Below the pieces are notes generated by a model. That model ran no database searches. It saw only the letters and a list, made by a program, of their open reading frames with translations, and was not told the DNA's origin. The position numbers were made by a program, and so were the translations under genes. Of a DNA stretch of 64,000 nucleotides, positions 1-9,411 are shown piece by piece; position 1 is the stretch's first letter, and the number at the start of each line of letters is the position of its first letter. The stretch comes from Actinomadura opuntiae (GTDB lineage Bacteria > Actinomycetota > Actinomycetes > Streptosporangiales > Streptosporangiaceae). Where the stretch lies: contig NZ_JASNWF010000007.1 in the NCBI RefSeq assembly GCF_030283205.1, positions 62,001-126,000 on the forward strand. The letters are read 5' to 3'.

Positions 1-552
1 GCCGGCGCCGTTCGACCTGTCGAACGTGTAGGCGCCCCAGCCGGGGATCTCGCCCGAGCCGCCCTTGCCGCGCGCCGCGTACACGTTGACGGAGGTCACC
101 CTGCCGACGTACCCGTCGGCGACCAGGTCCCGCGCGTACTGGACGGCGGGGGAGAAGCGCGCCTGCAGGCCCACCGCGTGCCGCACGCCGGTGCGCCGCG
201 CGAGCTCCAGCAGGCCCCCGGCCTCCGCGGTGCCGAGTGCCAGGGGCCACTCGCAGTAGACGTGCTTGCCCGCGTCGAGCGCCGCCCGGACCAGCGCGTC
301 GTGCGCCGGCACCTTGACGGTGATCGCCACTAGGTCGACGTCGGGGTGCGCGGCGAGTTCGCGGGCGTCGGTGAAGGCGTGCGGGACGCCGAACCGGTCG
401 GCCGCAGCGCGGGCGCTGTCGGCCCGGCTGGTGCCGACGGCCGTGATCTCGTAACCGGGCAGCGCGCGGAGGGCGGGGACGTGCGCCCGCGCGGCCCAGC
501 CCCGGTCGGGGTTCGCGCCGACGATGCCGACCCGGATGCTGCCGTCTGCCAT
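1..552 (-). CDS. Gfo/Idh/MocA family oxidoreductase, N-terminal part (cut by window edge)
   Basis: Reading the minus strand from ATG at 552, the frame stays open for 184 codons to position 1, so only the N-terminal half is present. Residues 8-28 form the dinucleotide-binding turn ([13 protein letters not shown]), followed by the usual alternating strands and helices. The family is NAD(P)-dependent and acts on sugars, inositols or related polyols; the substrate cannot be told. Where most members have the EKP motif, this one reads C-E-W-P-L at residues 100-104, so the usual lysine is a tryptophan. A GGGAGG ribosome site precedes the ATG. It is transcribed divergently from the TerD-type gene. 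Family assignment is firm, function is not. Confidence 0.85.
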   Translation of the reverse strand, partial: MADGSIRVGIVGANPDRGWAARAHVPALRALPGYEITAVGTSRADSARAAADRFGVPHAFTDARELAAHPDVDLVAITVKVPAHDALVRAALDAGKHVYCEWPLALGTAEAGGLLELARRTGVRHAVGLQARFSPAVQYARDLVADGYVGRVTSVNVYAARGKGGSGEIPGWGAYTFDRSNGAG

Positions 553-570
553 GGGGACCTCCCGTCAGTG

Positions 571-593
571 AAGCGGACCTCTGCCGTCCGCTT
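571..593. promoter_or_regulatory. Inverted repeat upstream of the oxidoreductase gene, possible operator
   Basis: Perfect 8-bp arms AAGCGGAC and GTCCGCTT are separated by 7 nt, about 20 nt upstream of the oxidoreductase start on the minus strand and upstream of the divergent TerD-type gene. The geometry suits a repressor site; no regulator is encoded nearby, so this is inference. Confidence 0.3.
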
Positions 594-761
594 TCTTGGA
601 GGCTAACGCAACCGGACATAGCCCGTCCACATAAAGGGACGGTGCAGGTCCGGTTGCCGCGCGGAACTCCCCGGCCGCGTCGCGCGTCCACCTCACATGC
701 AGGTCGCGGTGCCGCCGGTCGGCCCGTAGGTTGGTCACGTCGGCCGATGACGAGGAGCGTT

Positions 762-2285
762 ATGTCCATGCAGAAGGGCGCCAACACCGCGGTGCCGGTC
801 CCCGCGGTCCGCGTCGAGGTCGGGTGGCAGAGCGGACCGGGCGTGCCGGACGCCGACGCGTCGGCGCTGCTGCTGACCGACTCCGGCCGGGTGCGCTCCG
901 ACGACGACTTCATCTTCTACAACCAGCCGGCGCACGCGTCCGGGGCGGTGCGGCACGAGGGCAAGCGGCCGGGGCCCACGACGGTGGACGCCCTGTCGGT
1001 GGACCTCGGCCGCGTCGAACCGGGCGTCGAGCGGATCGTGATCGCCGCGTCCGCGGACGGCGGGACGTTCGGCCAGTTCCAGGGGCTGTACGTGCGGGTC
1101 GCGGACGCCTCCGGCGGCACCGAGGTCGCGCGCTTCGACAGTCCCGGCGCCACGAGCGAGACCGCGTTCGTGCTCGGTGAGCTGTACCGGCGGCAGGGCG
1201 GATGGAAGTTCCGCGCGGTCGGTCAGGGGTACGACTCCGGGCTCGCGGGGCTGGCCAGCGACTTCGGCATCACGGTCGACGATCCGGGCCAGGCGTCCGC
1301 CCCGCCCCCTCCGCAGCAGCCCGCGGCTCCTCCCGCTCCTCCGCAGCCGCAGGCGGCTCCTCCTGCGCCGCCGCAGCCCCAGGCGCCGCCGCCCGGCCAG
1401 TACGCGCCTCCCGGCGGGCAGTACACGCCGCCCCCGCCGCCCGGGCAGTACGCACCGCCTCCAGGCCAGTACGCACCGCCTCCGCCGCCCGGACAGTACG
1501 CCCCGCCGCCCGACCAGTACGCGCCGCCGCCTCCGCCGCCGGGCGGCCAGTACATGCCGCCCCCGCCGGGACAGTACGCGCCGCCTCCGCCCGGGTACGC
1601 GCCTCCGCAGGCACCGCCTCCGCAGCCGGCGCCGCAGGCGCCGGGCCCGCAGGGCGGGACGATCTCGCTGACCAAGAGCAAGCCGTCGGTGTCGCTCACC
1701 AAGCACGGCGCCACCTCGGGGCACATGCGGGTCAACCTCAACTGGACGGCGCGCGAGGGCGTCGCCAAGGGGCGGCTCGGCAAGCGCCGGCGCGGCGTCG
1801 ACCTGGACCTCGACCTGTGCTGCCTCTGGGAGCTGCAGAGCGGGCGCAGGGGCATCATCCACGCGCTCGGCGACATGGGCGCGCTGGACCGCCCGCCTTT
1901 CATCCGGCTCGACAAGGACGACCGCACCGGCGCGATCGAGACCGGTGAGAACCTCACCATCAACCTCGACCACACCGCCGACTTCAAGCGGATCCTGGTG
2001 TTCGCCGAGATCTACGACGGCGCCGACGACTTCCGTGGCCTGGACGCGATCGCCACGCTGTTCCCGGTGAACGCGCCGCCGATCGAGATGCGCATGGACG
2101 ACTGCGTGGACGGGTCCCGCGACGCCGTGCTCGCGCTCATCGAGAACGTGGGCGGGGAACTGGTCGTCCGGCGGGAGGGCCGGTTCGTGCTGCCGCCGCC
2201 CGGCCGTCCGCGCTGGGGCAAGATGTCGGTCGACGAGGCGTACGGCTGGAAGCTGGAGTGGGTGGCCGCGCGCGGCAAGGACTGA
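762..2285 (+). CDS. TerD-family (TerA-like) protein with a proline-rich repeat linker
   Basis: The 507-residue protein starts at ATG 762, chosen for the GAGGAG site 6 nt upstream. Residues about 1-175 are a TerD-type domain with the characteristic segments [10 protein letters not shown] and [10 protein letters not shown]. Residues about 176-295 are a low-complexity linker of [13 protein letters not shown] repeats. The C-terminal 210 residues form a second TerD-like fold beginning [12 protein letters not shown], as in TerA-type proteins. TerD domains bind calcium and belong to tellurite/stress-associated membrane complexes (family knowledge). No terB, terC or terZ neighbour is present, so this is an isolated member whose ligand and role are unknown. 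Confidence 0.8.
   Translation: MSMQKGANTAVPVPAVRVEVGWQSGPGVPDADASALLLTDSGRVRSDDDFIFYNQPAHASGAVRHEGKRPGPTTVDALSVDLGRVEPGVERIVIAASADGGTFGQFQGLYVRVADASGGTEVARFDSPGATSETAFVLGELYRRQGGWKFRAVGQGYDSGLAGLASDFGITVDDPGQASAPPPPQQPAAPPAPPQPQAAPPAPPQPQAPPPGQYAPPGGQYTPPPPPGQYAPPPGQYAPPPPPGQYAPPPDQYAPPPPPPGGQYMPPPPGQYAPPPPGYAPPQAPPPQPAPQAPGPQGGTISLTKSKPSVSLTKHGATSGHMRVNLNWTAREGVAKGRLGKRRRGVDLDLDLCCLWELQSGRRGIIHALGDMGALDRPPFIRLDKDDRTGAIETGENLTINLDHTADFKRILVFAEIYDGADDFRGLDAIATLFPVNAPPIEMRMDDCVDGSRDAVLALIENVGGELVVRREGRFVLPPPGRPRWGKMSVDEAYGWKLEWVAARGKD
1380..1600 (+). repeat. Proline-rich coding repeat (QYAPPPPPG units)
   Basis: About nine imperfect units of the type GGNCAGTACGCGCCGCC encode QYAPP(P)nG. They form the linker between the two TerD-like domains. 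Unit length varies by whole codons, so the reading frame is kept. Confidence 0.8.
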
Positions 2286-2359
2286 CCCGGCCCGCGTGCA
2301 CCTGAGCGGCCCCCTGCGGATGCCGGGGGCCGGCCGGTGATTCTGGCGTTTCTTGCCGG

Positions 2360-2389
2360 TTGTCCGGGGCGCGCGGCGCGGGATAGGAC
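2360..2389 (+). promoter_or_regulatory. Promoter-like sequence for a leaderless nitroreductase mRNA
   Basis: A TTGTCC hexamer at 2360-2365 and TAGGAC at 2384-2389 are separated by 18 bp. The ATG at 2396 follows the -10 by 6 nt, so transcription would start at or next to the start codon. No ribosome site is visible. Confidence 0.5.
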
Positions 2390-2395
2390 GGTCGC

Positions 2396-3058
2396 ATGAG
2401 CACTCAGCGGCAGTATCCGGTCGTGCCCGCGCCCCGTTTCGACGTGTCCGGGGAGGAGGCGGCGAGGCGCGCGCAGGCGTTCGCCGACACGATGACGTTG
2501 CGCCGCACCGTGCGGGACTTCTCGTCGCGTCCGGTGCCGATCGAGGCCGTCGAGCACGCGATCCGGGCGGCCGGCACCGCGCCGAGCGGCGCCAACCTTC
2601 AGCCGTGGCGGTTCGTGGTGGTCACCGACCCTGGCCGCAAGCGGCGGCTGCGCGAGGCGGCGGAACGCGAGGAGCGCGAGTTCTACGAGCGGCGCGCGTC
2701 GCAGGAGTGGCTGGACGCGCTGGCGCCGCTGGGCACCGACTGGCACAAGCCGTTCCTGGAGGACGCGCCCGCGGTCATCGTCGTCTTCGAGGTGCACAAG
2801 GGACCCGAGACGCCCCGCCCGTACTACGTGAAGGAGTCGGTGGGTATCGCGGTGGGCTTCCTGCTGGCGGGTCTGCACCAGGCGGGCCTTGCGACCCTCA
2901 CGCACACGCCGAGCCCGATGCGCTTCCTGAACGAGGTGTGCGAGCGGCCGCAGGAGGAACGCGCGTACGTGGTGATCCCGGTCGGCTATCCGGCTGACGA
3001 CGCGATGGTGCCCGACATCGACAAGAAGCCGGTCGACGAGGTCGTCGTCCACCTCTGA
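2396..3058 (+). CDS. Nitroreductase family protein
   Basis: The 220-residue protein matches the length and order of the FMN-dependent nitroreductase fold. The flavin-phosphate region RRTVRDFSSRPVP lies near residue 40 and is followed by AAGTAPSGANLQPWRF, the classic second signature. Near the C-terminus is the GLATLTHTPSPM stretch seen in the iodotyrosine-deiodinase-like branch. Members reduce nitro groups, quinones or halogenated aromatics with NAD(P)H in the cytoplasm. It stands alone between the TerD-type gene and a convergent repair gene, so context does not reveal a substrate. Start chosen from the leaderless promoter geometry. Confidence 0.85.
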   Translation: MSTQRQYPVVPAPRFDVSGEEAARRAQAFADTMTLRRTVRDFSSRPVPIEAVEHAIRAAGTAPSGANLQPWRFVVVTDPGRKRRLREAAEREEREFYERRASQEWLDALAPLGTDWHKPFLEDAPAVIVVFEVHKGPETPRPYYVKESVGIAVGFLLAGLHQAGLATLTHTPSPMRFLNEVCERPQEERAYVVIPVGYPADDAMVPDIDKKPVDEVVVHL

Positions 3059-3086
3059 GGCTGCAGCGCCCGAACCGGGACGGTCG

Positions 3087-3719
3087 TCAGGCGGCCTTGA
3101 CCGTGTCGGCGAGTTTCTTGTCGCGGGCCACCCGGACCAGCGCGGCGCTGAGGCGCGCGAGGTCCTTCTCCGGCACCTGGGAGGCGAGCTTTCCCGCGTC
3201 GGTGGGCAGCCCCAGCCGTTCCGCGCCCTTCTTGACCTGGTCGTCGACGTAGGGACGCAGCCACGGCCAGATCGCCTGCGCTTCTCTGCAGAAGATGTCC
3301 ACGCCGGTAGGGCCGATGCCGGGGAACTCCTTCAGCAGCTCCGCCGCCTTGCCGGGGTCGCGTCCGGCCTCGATGGCGAGCTTGCGCAGATCGCCCTTGT
3401 ACTTGTCCTGGACTATGTCCGCCATCTTCCCGAGACGTGTCGCGGTGCTCTCGTCATAGCGCACGTAGTGGCCGCGCCCCAGCGCGTCCACGCGTTCCTG
3501 CCAGGTCAGCTTCGCCATGCCGCGGGCCGTTCCGCCGCCCGCCTCGAACAGCTCCCGCGCGGCCGCGAGCGCGATGTCCGACGAGATGCGGGCGCTCAGC
3601 AGGTTCGCCAGGACGAGCAGCTTGAACAGCGCCGCCGGCTGGTCCTTCAAGGGGATCCCGGCCTCTTCGGCGAACGTCTCCCCGGATTCGCGCAGCAGCT
3701 TCTTGACGACGGCGTCCAT
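3087..3719 (-). CDS. HhH-GPD superfamily endonuclease III-like protein
   Basis: The 210-residue protein contains a helix-hairpin-helix at about residues 122-140 (LLKEFPGIGPTGVDIF), followed by WPWLRPYVDDQ, whose aspartates are candidates for the catalytic acid of the GPD loop. No C-terminal four-cysteine iron-sulphur cluster is present, unlike classical endonuclease III. ATG at 3719 is preferred over an in-frame GTG nine bases upstream because GGGAGG sits 8 nt before it. It probably binds or excises damaged bases; the lesion is unknown. It is convergent with the nitroreductase gene and is one of three base-excision-type genes in this window. Confidence 0.7.
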   Translation of the reverse strand: MDAVVKKLLRESGETFAEEAGIPLKDQPAALFKLLVLANLLSARISSDIALAAARELFEAGGGTARGMAKLTWQERVDALGRGHYVRYDESTATRLGKMADIVQDKYKGDLRKLAIEAGRDPGKAAELLKEFPGIGPTGVDIFCREAQAIWPWLRPYVDDQVKKGAERLGLPTDAGKLASQVPEKDLARLSAALVRVARDKKLADTVKAA

Positions 3720-3794
3720 GGCTCGCACCTCCCGTTAGGGCGACGCTTACCCGGACCGGCGGGGATGACTCATGCCAAGCGCGCGCGGGCGGCG

Positions 3795-4601
3795 TCACAG
3801 GAGGCTGAGCTGTCCTTCTCCGGCGAGCGGGTCGCGGTGCTTCTTCAGATGCCGCCACTGGGGCAGGTCGTCAAGGTACGACCAGGACAGCCGGTGGTGC
3901 GGTGTGGGGCCCGACTTCTCCAGAGCCCGCTGGTGGACGGGGGACGGGTATCCGGCGCTGTCAGCGAACCCGTATCCGGGGTGTTCGTTCTCCAGGGCTG
4001 CCATCAGGCCGTCCCGGTGGACCTTGGCCAGGACGGACGCCGCCGCGACCGTCACCGACCGCTGGTCGGCCTTGATCTCGCAGCGCACCCGCCACGGGCG
4101 CCGCAGGAAGTCGTGCTTGCCGTCCAGGATCACCACGTCGGGCGGGTGGGGCAGCGCCTCCAGCGCGCGGACGGCGGCGCGCCGCAGCGCCTCGGTCATT
4201 CCGAGCTCGTCGATCTCCTCGGGGGAGGCGGTGCCGATCGCGTGCCCGGCGAGCCACCCCGGCAGCACTTCGGCGAACGACGCCCTGTGCGCCGCCGTCA
4301 GCAGCTTGGAGTCGGTCAGCGCGACGGTCCGCTTACCGCGTCCGGGCAGCACCGGCGGCGCGCTGAGGTCGGTCATCGCCGCGCACACCACGACCGGTCC
4401 CGCCCACGCGCCACGACCGACCTCGTCCACACCGGCGATCCGGACCGGACGGCCGTTCTCGCCGAGCGCGGCCCGCAGCTCCTCTTCGATCTCGTAGCCG
4501 GCGGCCCGTGGCACGGCCCCGGGTACGGACCGGGCGGGATCCAGGCCGGGCAGTGCGTCGGCGGTGGCGGGGTCGTCGTCGGGGACGCGTTCGGTGGTCA
4601 C
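3795..4601 (-). CDS. rnhB: Ribonuclease HII
   Basis: The 268-residue protein has the RNase HII signature [14 protein letters not shown] with two of the catalytic acids. ILDGKHDFL and the [17 protein letters not shown] block follow in the right order and spacing. The enzyme removes RNA from RNA-DNA hybrids and excises single ribonucleotides misincorporated in DNA. It starts with GTG, and its GTGA overlaps the stop of the upstream response regulator, so the two are translationally coupled. The N-terminal 40 residues before the core are longer than in many homologues and rich in D, P and A. Confidence 0.95.
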   Translation of the reverse strand: MTTERVPDDDPATADALPGLDPARSVPGAVPRAAGYEIEEELRAALGENGRPVRIAGVDEVGRGAWAGPVVVCAAMTDLSAPPVLPGRGKRTVALTDSKLLTAAHRASFAEVLPGWLAGHAIGTASPEEIDELGMTEALRRAAVRALEALPHPPDVVILDGKHDFLRRPWRVRCEIKADQRSVTVAAASVLAKVHRDGLMAALENEHPGYGFADSAGYPSPVHQRALEKSGPTPHHRLSWSYLDDLPQWRHLKKHRDPLAGEGQLSLL

Positions 4602-5203
4602 AGCCAGCCATTGTGGCGGGCCGTCCCCACCGCCTCGATGCGATTGCGCGCACCGGTCTTGCCGATCGCCGCCGACAGGTAGTTGCGGACGGTGCTCTCC
4701 GACAGGTGCAGGCGCCCGGCGATGTCGGCGATGGTCGCGCCGTCGGACGCGGCGGACAACACGTCCCGTTCCCGCTCGGTCAACGGGTTCGGGCCGACCG
4801 ACAGCGCGGCCGTCGCGAGCGCCGGGTCGACCACCCGCTCCCCGGCCAGCACCCGCCGCAGCGCGGAGACGAGCTCCTCGATCGGTCCGTCCTTCACCAG
4901 GAACCCGCTCGCGCCCGCCTCCATCGCCCGGCGCAGGTAGCCGGGGCGGCCGAAGGTGGTGACGATCAGCACCTTGCAGCCGGGCAGCTCGCGGCGCAGG
5001 TCGGCCGCCACGTCCAGGCCGCTGCGGCCTGGCATCTCGATGTCGAGCACCGCCACGTCCGGGCGCGTCCGCAGCGCCTCCGCGAGCACCTGCGCGCCGT
5101 CCCCGACCTGCGCGACGACCTCCAGGTCCTCTTCGAGGCCGAGCAGCAGCGCCAGCGCGCCGCGCATCATGCCCTGGTCCTCGGCGAGCAGAACTTTGAT
5201 CAC
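4598..5203 (-). CDS. NarL/LuxR-type response regulator
   Basis: The 201-residue protein has a receiver domain (residues 1-120) with the phospho-acceptor aspartate in [12 protein letters not shown]-terminal LuxR helix-turn-helix (LTEREREVLSAA, then [17 protein letters not shown]) follows. GTG 5203 is preferred because GGAAGGAGA lies just upstream; a longer frame adds nine residues. It follows its cognate kinase gene by 58 nt and overlaps rnhB by four bases. It closely resembles the regulator at 47974-48579 in length and in the HTH region, suggesting duplicated systems. DNA targets are unknown. Confidence 0.9.
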   Translation of the reverse strand: MIKVLLAEDQGMMRGALALLLGLEEDLEVVAQVGDGAQVLAEALRTRPDVAVLDIEMPGRSGLDVAADLRRELPGCKVLIVTTFGRPGYLRRAMEAGASGFLVKDGPIEELVSALRRVLAGERVVDPALATAALSVGPNPLTERERDVLSAASDGATIADIAGRLHLSESTVRNYLSAAIGKTGARNRIEAVGTARHNGWL

Positions 5204-5261
5204 GGGTCTCCTTCCGGCCCCATTGTCCACCGGCGCCCCGGCGCCCGGCGCCCGGGTCGGT

Positions 5262-6476
5262 TCAGATCGGTACGGTCGCCGTCAGCAGGAATCCGCCGCC
5301 GGGCGCCGGTCCCGTGCGCAGGGTGCCGTCGGCGGCGGCCATCCGTTCCGCGAGCCCGCGCAGCCCATGCCCGCCGGGTCCCAGCGACAGCCCGTCCGGT
5401 GCGATGCCGGGGTGGTCGCCGTCCGCCGCGGCGTGCCCGTTGGGGCCCGTCCCGTCGTCGCTGATCTCCAATTCGGCGCAGTCGCCGTCATTGCGGACCG
5501 TGATGTGGCACTGCCGGGCCCCGCTGTGCCGTATGACGTTGGTGACGCCCTCCCGCACCGCCCACCCGAGCAGTGCGTCCGGTTCCGGCGGCAGAGGCGG
5601 GCCCGCGCGCCGGACGGCCCCCTCCACACCGCAGTCGGCCAGCGCGGTGAGCGCCGCGTCGAGTTCCTCGGCGAGGCCGCGGCCGCGGTATCCGGAGACG
5701 GCCTGGCGCACCTCGCCGAGTGCCTGCCGCCCGACGCTCTCGATGTCGGCGGCCTGCTCGGCGGCCAGCGCGGGATCGCGCCCGGCCACCAGCCGGACGG
5801 CCTGCGCCTTGACGACCATCAGCGACAGGGTGTGGCCGAGCAGGTCGTGCAGGTCGCGGGCGAAGCGGAGCCGTTCCTGCTCGACCGCCGCCTTCGCCAG
5901 CTCCTCGCGCGCCTCGCGCAGCATGCGGATGACGGTGAACAGCCGCAGGAGCACCGCCGTCACCAGGGTCGAGGTGATCACGGCGTACCAGTTGCCGAGG
6001 ACCGTCGAGCCGTCGTCGCCCGCCGCCCACGAGACCGAGACGGTCAGCAGGGAGACGCCTCCGACGCCGAAGAGCATCGGCAGCTCCGGGCCCTTCGTCT
6101 GCCGGGGCATGTGGCCCACGACGATCCCGGTCGCCAGGCCGAGCAGCGGCCACAGCGTGAACCACCGGTGCTGGAAGGCCGTGGTGGCGACCGAGGCCAG
6201 GACGGCCTCCACCAGCAGCAGGCCCACCGGCACCTTCATCGGCACCCGCCCGTCGAACGCGGTGCGGGCGACGCCGACGTGCACGACCGCGAACGCGACC
6301 AGGGCGAGGACGGCCAGCCACGCCGGCTGCGACCGTCCGGCGATGATGTCGCGCAGCGGCCACGCGAGGATGATCAGCCAGAAGACGAACGCGTCCCCCT
6401 CGGGGCCGTTGCGGTCCAGCTGGTCCACGTCCAGGTCGGGTGTCCGCCTGGGCGGGACGTCCTTCCACAACTTCAC
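5262..6476 (-). CDS. Sensor histidine kinase, HisKA_3 type
   Basis: The 404-residue protein has about six hydrophobic segments in residues 15-175, with no extracytoplasmic domain of note. A dimerisation helix carries the phosphorylated histidine (RFARDLHDLLGHTLSL). A C-terminal HATPase domain has GHGLRGLAERM as its G-box. GTG at 6476 is chosen because the additional upstream residues are arginine-rich and not membrane-like. It forms an operon with the downstream response regulator and rnhB. Kinases of this DesK-like layout often sense membrane state; the signal here is unknown. Confidence 0.9.
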   Translation of the reverse strand: MKLWKDVPPRRTPDLDVDQLDRNGPEGDAFVFWLIILAWPLRDIIAGRSQPAWLAVLALVAFAVVHVGVARTAFDGRVPMKVPVGLLLVEAVLASVATTAFQHRWFTLWPLLGLATGIVVGHMPRQTKGPELPMLFGVGGVSLLTVSVSWAAGDDGSTVLGNWYAVITSTLVTAVLLRLFTVIRMLREAREELAKAAVEQERLRFARDLHDLLGHTLSLMVVKAQAVRLVAGRDPALAAEQAADIESVGRQALGEVRQAVSGYRGRGLAEELDAALTALADCGVEGAVRRAGPPLPPEPDALLGWAVREGVTNVIRHSGARQCHITVRNDGDCAELEISDDGTGPNGHAAADGDHPGIAPDGLSLGPGGHGLRGLAERMAAADGTLRTGPAPGGGFLLTATVPI

Positions 6477-6778
6477 CCTGCGTTCCCCTCGCTCACGCGG
6501 CAACCGTACGCGGGCGGAGACCGTCCTCCGCCCCCACCCTCGCAATCGGGAACCGTCCCGTAGCGCCCGGCGCTTCGTTCTTCTGGACTGCCATGACGGC
6601 GACGCTACGGATTCGCCGTAGCGCGCTGCAGAGCCGAACCTCTCCTTTTGGACGGGACAAATGTCCTGGTCTCCCGGGGGGAGCGAACAGGGCCCTCAAC
6701 CGGGCGGCGTCATCAGGAGTCAACGAACGCGGCGCGGGGAGTCCCGTTCCGGCCTGTCCTGCGCTTTACTCGCTTTTG

Positions 6779-9364
6779 ATGGCTTTGTTTGGCAGGTCCC
6801 GCTCCCGTCCGGCGAAGGACGCCGCGGCACGGGATCTATTCGAGCGCCTGCGCTGGCGTTACTTCCAGGTGCCGGCGGGGCTGCGCTTCCTGGGCGGCGT
6901 CCTGCTGGTCGCGGTGGCGCTGGCGGCGATGGTGGTCCTGGACGGGCCGGTCATCGGCACGGCGGCGTTCGCGGTGATCCTGCTCATCGTCGTCCATCTG
7001 ACGTTGCGCTCGCCCACCGGGATGGCGGTCGTGGCGGTCGTCGCGTCATGGCTGGCGCTGTCGGTCCCGCTGGCAGGGCTCTACCCGGACGCGGGGCGCC
7101 CGCCCTATCTGAGGCCCGAACTGCTCCTGGGGCTGCTCGCCCTGCCGGTGGCGTTCCTGGCCTTCCGCCTGCGCGGGTACGCGCCCTGGCGGACCGCGCT
7201 GCTCGCGCTTGGCGCGGCCGGCGTGGCGACGGCGGCGCTCGCGCATCCGCTTCCGCAGGCGAGCGTCCTGCCGGGGTGGGCCGCCGCCTTCGCGGTGCTC
7301 GCCTACCGCTGGGACCAGGCGCGGCGCGCCGTCCCGGCCGAGGCGTACGAGACCGGCTGGGTGCAGGAACAGGCCACCCCGAAGGGGGAGGGAACGGTGG
7401 GATCTCGTCGGAACCCGTCCGGCCCGGACAAGCGCGACCGGCGGGACGGCGGAGGACCGCCGCGCCCGTCAGACGGCCCCTCGCGCGACGACGCGCCCGG
7501 GTCGGTTCACGGGGCCCCGGCCGCCGCGGCGGCGGCCCAGGGGCAGCGTACGGCCGCGCAGGGCGCCGACGCCGCGGCGGTCCCGGAGGCCCGCGCGTCC
7601 GCCGACGCCCGCGGGGCGGACGAGCCGGGCATCTCGGTCGCCGAGGCGCTCGCCGAGCTCGAGGGCATGATCGGGCTGGAGCCGGTCAAGCGGCAGGTCC
7701 GCTCCATCGCCGCCTCCATCGAGGCCGCGCACATGCGCGCCGCCGCCGGGGTCCCCACGGAGAAGCCCATGCGGCACTTCGTGTTCGTCGGGCCGCCCGG
7801 CACCGGCAAGACCACGGTCGCCCGCGTCCTGGCGAAGATCTTCTACGCGTTCGGGCTGCTGCCCCGGCAGACGGTGGTGGAGGCCCACCGCGCCGACCTC
7901 GTCGGCGAGTTCCTGGGCGCCACCGCCATCAAGACCAACCGGCTCGTCGACTCCGCCCTGGGCGGGCTGCTGTTCATCGACGAGGCGTACGCGCTGGCCA
8001 ACTCCGCCGAGGGCCAGCCCGACCGGTTCGGCGACGAGGCCGTGCAGGCGCTCCTCAAGCGCGCCGAGGACGACCGCGACAACCTGGTCATCATCCTCGC
8101 CGGGTACGACGCGCAGATGGAGGAGTTCCTCGGCTCCAATCCCGGGCTCGCCTCCCGCTTCGGCACCCGCGTGCACTTCCCGTCCTACCGGCCCGCCGAG
8201 CTGCTCCGGATCGCCGAGTACCACACGGGCCTGCGCGAGGACCGGCTCTCGCCCGAGGCGCGGCGCCGGCTCGCCGCGCGCTTCGAGGAGGTCGAGCGGC
8301 GCGGCATCGTCGACGAACTGGGCAACGGGCGGTTCGTCCGCACGCTGACCGAGACGGCGGCGCGCGCGCGGGACGTACGGGTCGTCGACGCCGCCTCCTC
8401 CTCCGGCGAACCGGCCCGGCCCACCGCCGACGACCTGGTCACCCTGCGCGAGGAGGACGTCGAGATCGCCTTCGCCGAGGTGACCGAGCGGTACCGCGGC
8501 TACGCCGAGACCCCGACCCTGGACGAGGCGCTCGGCTCGCTGGACTCGATGATCGGGCTGGAGCCGGTGAAGCGGCAGGTCCGCGAGATCGCCGCGCAGC
8601 TCCAGGTGGCACGGATGCGCCGCGAGCAGGGCCTCCTGACGCGGCCGCCGACGCGGCACTTCGTCTTCACCGGGCCGCCCGGGACGGGCAAGACGACGGT
8701 CGCGCGGGTGCTCGGCCGCATCTTCGCCGCGTTCGGCCTGCTCGCCCGGCCGGAGGTGGTCGAGGCGCAGCGCGCCGACCTCGTCGGCGAGCACCTGGGC
8801 GCGACCGCCCTGAAGACCAACAAGGTGGTCGACTCCGCACTCGGCGGCGTCCTGTTCATAGACGAGGCGTACGCGCTGACCAATCCCGGCTACTCCGGCG
8901 GTGACGCGTTCGGCGCCGAGGCGGTGCAGGTCCTGTTGAAGCGGGCCGAGGACGACCGGGACCGGCTCGTCGTCGTGCTCGCCGGATACGAGGCCGACAT
9001 GGACCGCTTCCTGTCGTCCAACCCGGGTCTTGCCTCGCGCTTCGACGTCCGGGTGGATTTCCCCTCCTACGGCCCCGACGAGTTGCTGCGCATAGCGCAG
9101 CTCATAGCCGAGCAGGGCGGCGACCAATGGGAGGAACGCGCCCTCGACGACCTCGCCCTGGTCTTCCAGCGCGTCTGCGGGACGGGCCGTATCGACGAAC
9201 TCGGCAATGGCCGCTTCGCCCGCTCGCTGTACGAGAAGGCGTGCGCGTGTCGCGCGCTGCGGGCGGCCGGGCTCGGATCCGCCGCGACCACCGACGACCT
9301 GACGGTGCTGACCACCGACGACGTGCGCGATGCCTTCGCCGACCTGAGCCACCGCCTCGCCTGA
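6779..9364 (+). CDS. Membrane-anchored protein with two tandem CbxX/SpoVK-type AAA domains
   Basis: The 861-residue protein begins with about 170 residues containing several membrane helices (for example FLGGVLLVAVALAAMVV). A charged, Ala/Gly-rich linker follows to about residue 285. Two near-duplicate AAA+ modules come next. Walker A GPPGTGKTT occurs near residues 338 and 632, and the Walker B-like FIDEAYAL near 397 and 690. Both carry the CbxX signature MIGLEPVKRQVR and ASRF arginine segments, so both look active. Related AAA proteins work as Rubisco activases (CbbX), in sporulation (SpoVK) or in type VII secretion (EccA). A membrane-tethered double module suggests remodelling of a membrane-proximal complex. 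No secretion genes adjoin it. Confidence 0.8.
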   Translation: MALFGRSRSRPAKDAAARDLFERLRWRYFQVPAGLRFLGGVLLVAVALAAMVVLDGPVIGTAAFAVILLIVVHLTLRSPTGMAVVAVVASWLALSVPLAGLYPDAGRPPYLRPELLLGLLALPVAFLAFRLRGYAPWRTALLALGAAGVATAALAHPLPQASVLPGWAAAFAVLAYRWDQARRAVPAEAYETGWVQEQATPKGEGTVGSRRNPSGPDKRDRRDGGGPPRPSDGPSRDDAPGSVHGAPAAAAAAQGQRTAAQGADAAAVPEARASADARGADEPGISVAEALAELEGMIGLEPVKRQVRSIAASIEAAHMRAAAGVPTEKPMRHFVFVGPPGTGKTTVARVLAKIFYAFGLLPRQTVVEAHRADLVGEFLGATAIKTNRLVDSALGGLLFIDEAYALANSAEGQPDRFGDEAVQALLKRAEDDRDNLVIILAGYDAQMEEFLGSNPGLASRFGTRVHFPSYRPAELLRIAEYHTGLREDRLSPEARRRLAARFEEVERRGIVDELGNGRFVRTLTETAARARDVRVVDAASSSGEPARPTADDLVTLREEDVEIAFAEVTERYRGYAETPTLDEALGSLDSMIGLEPVKRQVREIAAQLQVARMRREQGLLTRPPTRHFVFTGPPGTGKTTVARVLGRIFAAFGLLARPEVVEAQRADLVGEHLGATALKTNKVVDSALGGVLFIDEAYALTNPGYSGGDAFGAEAVQVLLKRAEDDRDRLVVVLAGYEADMDRFLSSNPGLASRFDVRVDFPSYGPDELLRIAQLIAEQGGDQWEERALDDLALVFQRVCGTGRIDELGNGRFARSLYEKACACRALRAAGLGSAATTDDLTVLTTDDVRDAFADLSHRLA

Positions 9365-9411
9365 GGTTCGGTGCGGCCGATTCTGTCGGCCGTTCGCGGT
9401 GTAATCGGTGG

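Noticed and set aside
7469..9352. Long open frame antisense to the double AAA gene
   Set aside because: High-GC DNA leaves long shadow frames. Codon-position GC and the strong AAA homology on the plus strand show that this frame is spurious. The same applies to the long antisense frames at 23018-25216, 31212-33374 and 39462-42668.
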